Below are positions 59,042 to 64,000 of a stretch of 64,000 nt of DNA, in pieces. The notes under the pieces were generated by a model. It was not told the origin of the DNA, did not search any database, and was given only the letters and a program-made list of their open reading frames with translations. Source of the DNA: Zygnema cylindricum (lineage: Eukaryota > Streptophyta > Zygnematophyceae > Zygnematales > Zygnemataceae); NCBI GenBank assembly GCA_037447655.1, contig JBBHKE010001855.1, forward strand, positions 41,001 to 105,000. Reading direction: 5' to 3'. The position numbers and the translations under genes are program-made. The first letter of the stretch is position 1. Every line of letters starts with the position of its first letter.

Positions 59042-62000
59042 ATGTCTCTCCGTCCCAACTCCCGAGCGGAAGCTCGCAAGAAAACGTACAAAGTAGCCGT
59101 GGATTCGGAGGAAGCTCGAAGGAAGCGTGAAGATAACATGGTGGAGATTCGTAAGAGTAAGCGGGAGGAGAGTCTCCTGAAGAAGCGTCGGGAGGGCATG
59201 CAGACTGCATTGGACACTCCAAAGACACAGGCAGCAACTGTTGAGAAAAAGGTCCGTACTCTCCTTGAATATCCTTAAATGCCTCGATGTCAAAATGTTC
59301 TTGCAGCTCTTTTTACGATTTTTGTTCTTGCCACTGACCTTGTTCTGTTTGTATGTCGATCTTCAGCTGGAAAGTCTCCCTGTGATGGTGAATGGTGTCT
59401 ATTCGGAAGAGCCGCAATTGCAGCTTGACGCAACTACTCAGTTTCGGAAACTGCTCTCTATCGGTAAGCTAAGCAATGGTTTTTTTTTCTGCTGATTGTC
59501 TGCGAGGGTTTCTAACTGCAGTCTTTCTTTGTATCAAGTCTAAGTCTTTGTCTTTATCTTTGCATAAGTTTAATTCTGATCCGTATCCCTGTACAATTGC
59601 AGAACGAAGTCCCCCGATTGAGGAGGTTATTAAAGCTGGAGTTGTGCCACGTTTTGTGCAATTTCTGCAGAAATATGATTTTCCTCAGCTGCAGGTTTGT
59701 CATGTCCTAACTTGAATGTTTAGCAACCAGCGCAGTCTTTCTTTCTGTTTATCTTTTGAAGTCCTGTCATTGTTACTTAAATATCCTATCGTTTGTTATG
59801 TTTGCAGTTTGAAGCTGCTTGGGCCCTTACAAACATAGCGTCTGGTACATCTGATCACACCCGAGTTGTGATTGAGCACGGGGCTGTACCTATCTTTGTG
59901 CAGCTTCTCCAGTCGCCGAGTGATGATGTCAGAGAACAGGTGAATTTGATATATTTGTAAAGTGTTTATCCTGTCTGTATAGTCTGTATTCTCTGAGCAT
60001 GCTTGGTATCTCACGGGTTAGTGCTCATAGTGAGTGTTGAAGCTTGTGTTGCTTCTTGAGCTGTGATGTACTTGTTTTGATATGTCATATGGGTTAGCTG
60101 TTATGGTTTTTGTTGACGTTTGTGATGTGTTGTCATCTTCAGTCCTTATTATTATTGTCTGCCCAATTCCGTCTAGCCTCTGTGGTCCGAGGTCACTTCT
60201 GTGGTTGTGACTTCATCTGTTTTCTAACATTTTTCGTTCGGTAGCCCTGTGTGGTTTATGGTAATGCTTTTTGTTGTCTGGTGCTGTCTTCATGATTATG
60301 GTTTGTCTAAGCCTTACCTAACATTCTACCATGTCATCTTTATCATCTGTATCATCCACCATGGTTCCAGCATTCTTGATGACAATGGTTTCTCCCGTCA
60401 AATCATAGTGGTTTGGTAAGGTTGTAGATATGCCTAGAAAACTCTGGATTCTTATCTGTAGCTGTTGCAGTCGTAACTTCTGGGGATGCATTACATGGTT
60501 TCTCCAAATTCTAGGAATGCCCAAGGGATTGTTACTTCAACAGCAAGGCATTGCATCTTTAACTTCTGTTTTTTCCGCAACCATTTTTTTCTCTGTAGGC
60601 TGTGTGGGCACTTGGAAACATCGCGGGCGACTCTCCGAAGTGCAGAGACCTTGTGCTCAGCCACGGTGCTTTGTTGCCTCTTCTTGCTCAGCTGAATGAG
60701 CAATCAAAGCTCTCTATGCTGCGGAATGCTACATGGACCTTGTCCAATTTTTGCCGTGGGAAGCCTCAGCCACCATTTGAGCAGGTGCGTTTTATGCTGA
60801 TTTGTTTTTCTTTTTGTAACTGTTTGTATTTTGCTATCTAACGGCTATTTGATCTGATTACTGTCGTTTATGGTAGTTTTATAGAGTACTGATTGTGTGG
60901 AAGCATTCAAATGGTTCTGTTTCTGTGCTTTAGCTGCCCAGTGAAAGGGAATTCTGAGATTTGCCTGCTGCTCTTTGTTGCTCTTCCAGTCCAAACCTGC
61001 TTTGCCTGCCCTGGAGAGGCTCATACATTCAAGGGATGAAGAGGTGTTAACGGATGCCTGCTGGGCCCTTTCCTATCTTTCTGATGGCACCAATGACAAG
61101 ATTCAAGCAGTCATTGAGGCGAATGTTTGTCGAAGACTTGTGGAACTTCTCTTGTGAGTTTCATCTGCTTGTTTAGCTGCTTTTTTTTGCTTTGGTTCAT
61201 CTTCGGATTGTTTTCCATGTCTTCATTTCTTACCTTTTTTTTAACTCTTCTTATTTTGGTTGATTGCAGACACCCATCAGCATCTGTGCTTATACCTGCT
61301 TTGCGGACAGTTGGTAACATTGTTACTGGAGATGATGTTCAAACACAGGTGTGTGGTGTGTTATTAAATGATTTATGCTCTTTTTTTTGGGTACAAATGT
61401 TGCTGCTTTTTCTATGTTGACTGATTTGTTTAAATGCCTGGTGTTGACCTTGCAGATAATCATCAATAACCAGGCTCTTCCTTGCCTTCTTGGCCTTCTG
61501 AGGAACAATCACAAAAAAAGTATCAAGAAAGAAGCTTGTTGGACAATATCAAATATCACTGCTGGAAACAAGGACCAAATTCATGTAACACCTAAAACCT
61601 TTATTTGCATCCATAGCTGCTGCTTTTACTGGGGTCGATGTCTTCTGTTGTCCAATTTTGTGCTTCACCTCTTTTTTTTATTTATTTTTGACTTTTTCCT
61701 GACAACAGTTAATTTTGCGCTTTGATGCAGGCTGTCATCGATGCAAATATAATTCCACCGCTTGTGGATTTGCTTGCCAATGCAGAGTTTGACATCAAGA
61801 AAGAAGCTGCCTGGGCGATATCTAATGCAACATCTGGCGGGACTCATGATCAAATTAAGTACGTTCTGATTTAAGCTTTTTGTATGTTGTGATTGTGGGG
61901 TTGACTCTCTGTTGTTAAACCAGGCAAAAAATTGTGATTAAATCTGTGGCTTTGAGCTTGAGTTCTATGCTGATTGCTGAAAGTAATTATCTGTGTATGT

Positions 62001-62397
62001 GTATGCCTACAGGTATTTGGTTCAACAGGGATGTATCAAGCCATTGTGTGACCTGCTGAACACTTCCGACGCAAGAATTGTTACTGTGGCTTTGGAGGGT
62101 CTTGAAAACATTCTCAAAGTTGGGGAAACAGAAAAAGACATGGGTCACACCGGTGGAGTGAACCTTTATGTGCAATATATTGATCAAGCTGGCGGTCTTG
62201 ATAAGATTGAGCTATTACAGACCCATCAAAATAATGACATCTATGAGAAGGCTGTAAAGATGTTGGAAACCTACTTTGGTTTGGAGGAGGAAGAAGACCA
62301 GCCTCTTGCCCCTCAGGTTGATGCGAATCAGCAGGCATATTCATTTGGAGAAACTGGTCAGATGGTGCCGCCTACTGGGGGTTTCAACTTTGCGTAA
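59042..62397 (+). CDS. Importin subunit alpha (karyopherin alpha)
   Basis: The nuclear import adaptor that binds basic nuclear localisation signals and, through its N-terminus, importin beta. Ten exons with GT-AG borders give 533 residues: 59042-59251, 59367-59463, 59603-59694, 59808-59939, 60599-60784, 60990-61153, 61270-61348, 61456-61584, 61731-61858, 62013-62397. The ATG at 59042 gives [17 protein letters not shown], the usual start of the importin-beta-binding domain; its Lys/Arg clusters fill residues 5-60. Armadillo repeats follow with the Trp-x3-Asn pairs that bind localisation signals: W138/N142 ([11 protein letters not shown]), W180/N184 ([11 protein letters not shown]), then ATWTLSN, ACWTISN and [18 protein letters not shown] lacks the Asn, as is common in the central repeats. 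The end is acidic (GLEEEEDQ) and closes with GGFNFA. Length and layout are normal for plant importin-alpha and no lesion is seen. Which plant paralogue it matches is not determined. Confidence 0.97.
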
Positions 62398-64000
62398 ATA
62401 GTAGGTTCCATTACCCTGTCCGAATCACCTTTAGTTTATCCATGTTGTTGGTAAAATAATGGGCTTTGGCTGGTGCCTTTTTACTGTGCTTGTTGGAGTC
62501 TTCTTTTTTCATTAACGTCTTAGGGTAGAATCTGCTGTTTGTATATTATCAAGTCTCGATGTTCTACAATCTGATGAGGCATTTTTTTTTTCTTTCGCAG
62601 TGTCAAGCTGCCAGAATTTTTGGTGGTTTTCTGGAAGGATCGCTTCACCTGTGGAACTAGTGCTTGGGATCTTGCGCAATGCTGCAGTTTGTGACCTAAC
62701 ATGGCACCTAACTGACTTTTGTCTGGTGGAGATTTTGTTCTCCGAGGCACTGACTGGTACCAAGAACCAGGGGTTGAAGGTCTCATGTCGCTCCAGGTTA
62801 ATCCGTTGAAGATTTAACAGCTGTTGGACCAACATGACTTCTGCCAACATGTGGCACAATTTCTGACTGAATATGTACCTGAGCGGAGTTCTTGATTCCA
62901 CTATCTGAACTGAAAGCTTGCATCCGCCAGTCTCTCTCCTGACTTTCCGCTTCTGATGCTTGACCTGTCATAGCAGGTAAAGCACTGACTTGAATGCCAC
63001 TGCAGTCCTTGAGCCTGTCTGGCTTCAGTCAACTCGTGTAGCTCTTAGCTGCACTGTCTATGTTCTTTGACGGAACTAGACAAATTAATGCCACTGCACT
63101 CAGTCAGTTGGCACTATTGACATTGCTGTCACCACTCCTTGGCGGTTGGTGTCAGACACCCATCACTCTGCATAACTATTTGATTCATCTTTGACAACTG
63201 GAAGTATTTGCTCATGCTGATTGCGAGCTGATATTTGAGAACGGGATTTTTGAAGCTGTTGGTGTTCCTTGAATACCAAGTACTTAAGACAACTTTGTGC
63301 TATGGTTCGTCGACATTAGTAATGTTTTCAAGACTTCTGAACTTACTAAGAAGGAATATCACTAATATGTTTGGAAAGTTGGAAAGAGACCAGAAGTCTA
63401 CTCTCAAGGCTGAGGTCATTTAGAGAAAGGATTATGAACAATGTATTCTTGACATTTGGTAGAAGTGGGGGAGTTTGGGGCTAATTGATTGGGAAGGTCT
63501 CATACAATGTTATCGCTTATATTTGAGTGGTGCCCTTTTTTGGGTTGTTAAGCGCAATTTTTTGCACTTAAAGACTTCAATGTCAGTACGATAACTGTTG
63601 TAAGAGTAAATTGTTTTGGATGCCCGACCTTCTGACCTGAGTAACGTAAAACTGAATGTTTCTTGATTTTTTTTTTTGAACATGTGATAATGTGTATGGA
63701 TGTGGTTTTATGCATATTTTGTAGTGTTTAATTTATTTTGTAACCGCAAATGAAGTATTATCTTGTAAGTGAACTGTTGTTCTAGGAGTAAGTGAGTGTC
63801 AAAGATTCTATTTGTCTTTTGGAGTGAAAGTTGCAAGTGGAAGATGCTCATGGAGAAATGTGACTTAAGTATCTTTAGGATCAGACATGATGACAATATG
63901 GGTTGGATAATTGATGTGCTTAAATGAACAAGTCTATTTGTTGATGCTCTGTATGTTTCAAAGTTGTCTTATGCGAAATTAATCATAATAATTGTAGATT
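62398..64000. other. Downstream of importin-alpha: 3' UTR and intergenic DNA
   Basis: No further gene is recognised in these 1.6 kb. The first several hundred bases should include the importin-alpha 3' UTR. Frames present are short and without recognisable domains. Confidence 0.5.

Overview
The window is nuclear DNA of a eukaryote, almost certainly a land plant. It holds spliced genes with GT-AG introns (a plant-type importin-alpha and a 17-exon membrane-protein gene), nested Ty1/copia and Ty3/gypsy LTR retrotransposons, MITEs and AT-rich intergenic DNA. A gypsy element carrying a cytosine methyltransferase, and copia elements primed by an internal part of initiator tRNA, are unlike common seed-plant elements. 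I lean towards a bryophyte, lycophyte or fern, but the sequence does not settle this.

Layout. 1-5960: a decayed plus-strand copia element (family A, copy A1), followed by an LTR remnant to about 6780. 7112-29460 (plus a repeat to 29665): one large, degenerate Ty3/gypsy element, broken up by later insertions. Its 5' LTR is 7112-8289 and its gag ends at 11153. There it meets a young copia element (family B, 11154-16230) with an intact 1369-codon gag-pol, and then a truncated minus-strand family A fragment (16231-18473). The gypsy continues with protease and DNA methyltransferase segments, present twice because of a tandem duplication of about 3.5 kb. Reverse transcriptase, RNase H, integrase and a terminal PHD-finger-like segment follow (24730-28028), then the 3' LTR (28274-29460). 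29666-31043: intergenic DNA with a 500-bp MITE. 31044-43163: two convergent host genes, a small oxidoreductase-like-domain gene (+) and a predicted secretory/membrane protein gene (-). 43628-57900: transposon-rich intergenic DNA with a fold-back element holding a second MITE, and a possible hAT-like element interrupted by minus-strand copia A4 (46358-about 52786). 59042-62397: importin-alpha in ten exons (+).

Main points. (1) The gypsy element encoded its own C5-cytosine methyltransferase between protease and reverse transcriptase, and a PHD-like finger after integrase: a retroelement with its own chromatin-modifying and possibly chromatin-reading parts. (2) Both copia families start gag inside the 5' LTR and have a primer-binding site inside the gag reading frame; in family A it matches the anticodon arm of initiator tRNA-Met, as in Drosophila copia and yeast Ty5. 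(3) The tandem duplication is well explained by unequal exchange between two family A LTR copies. (4) A (TA)33(TG)6 microsatellite has grown in frame inside the A1 protease motif. The three host genes look intact. The retroelements, except copia B, are broken by stops and frameshifts.
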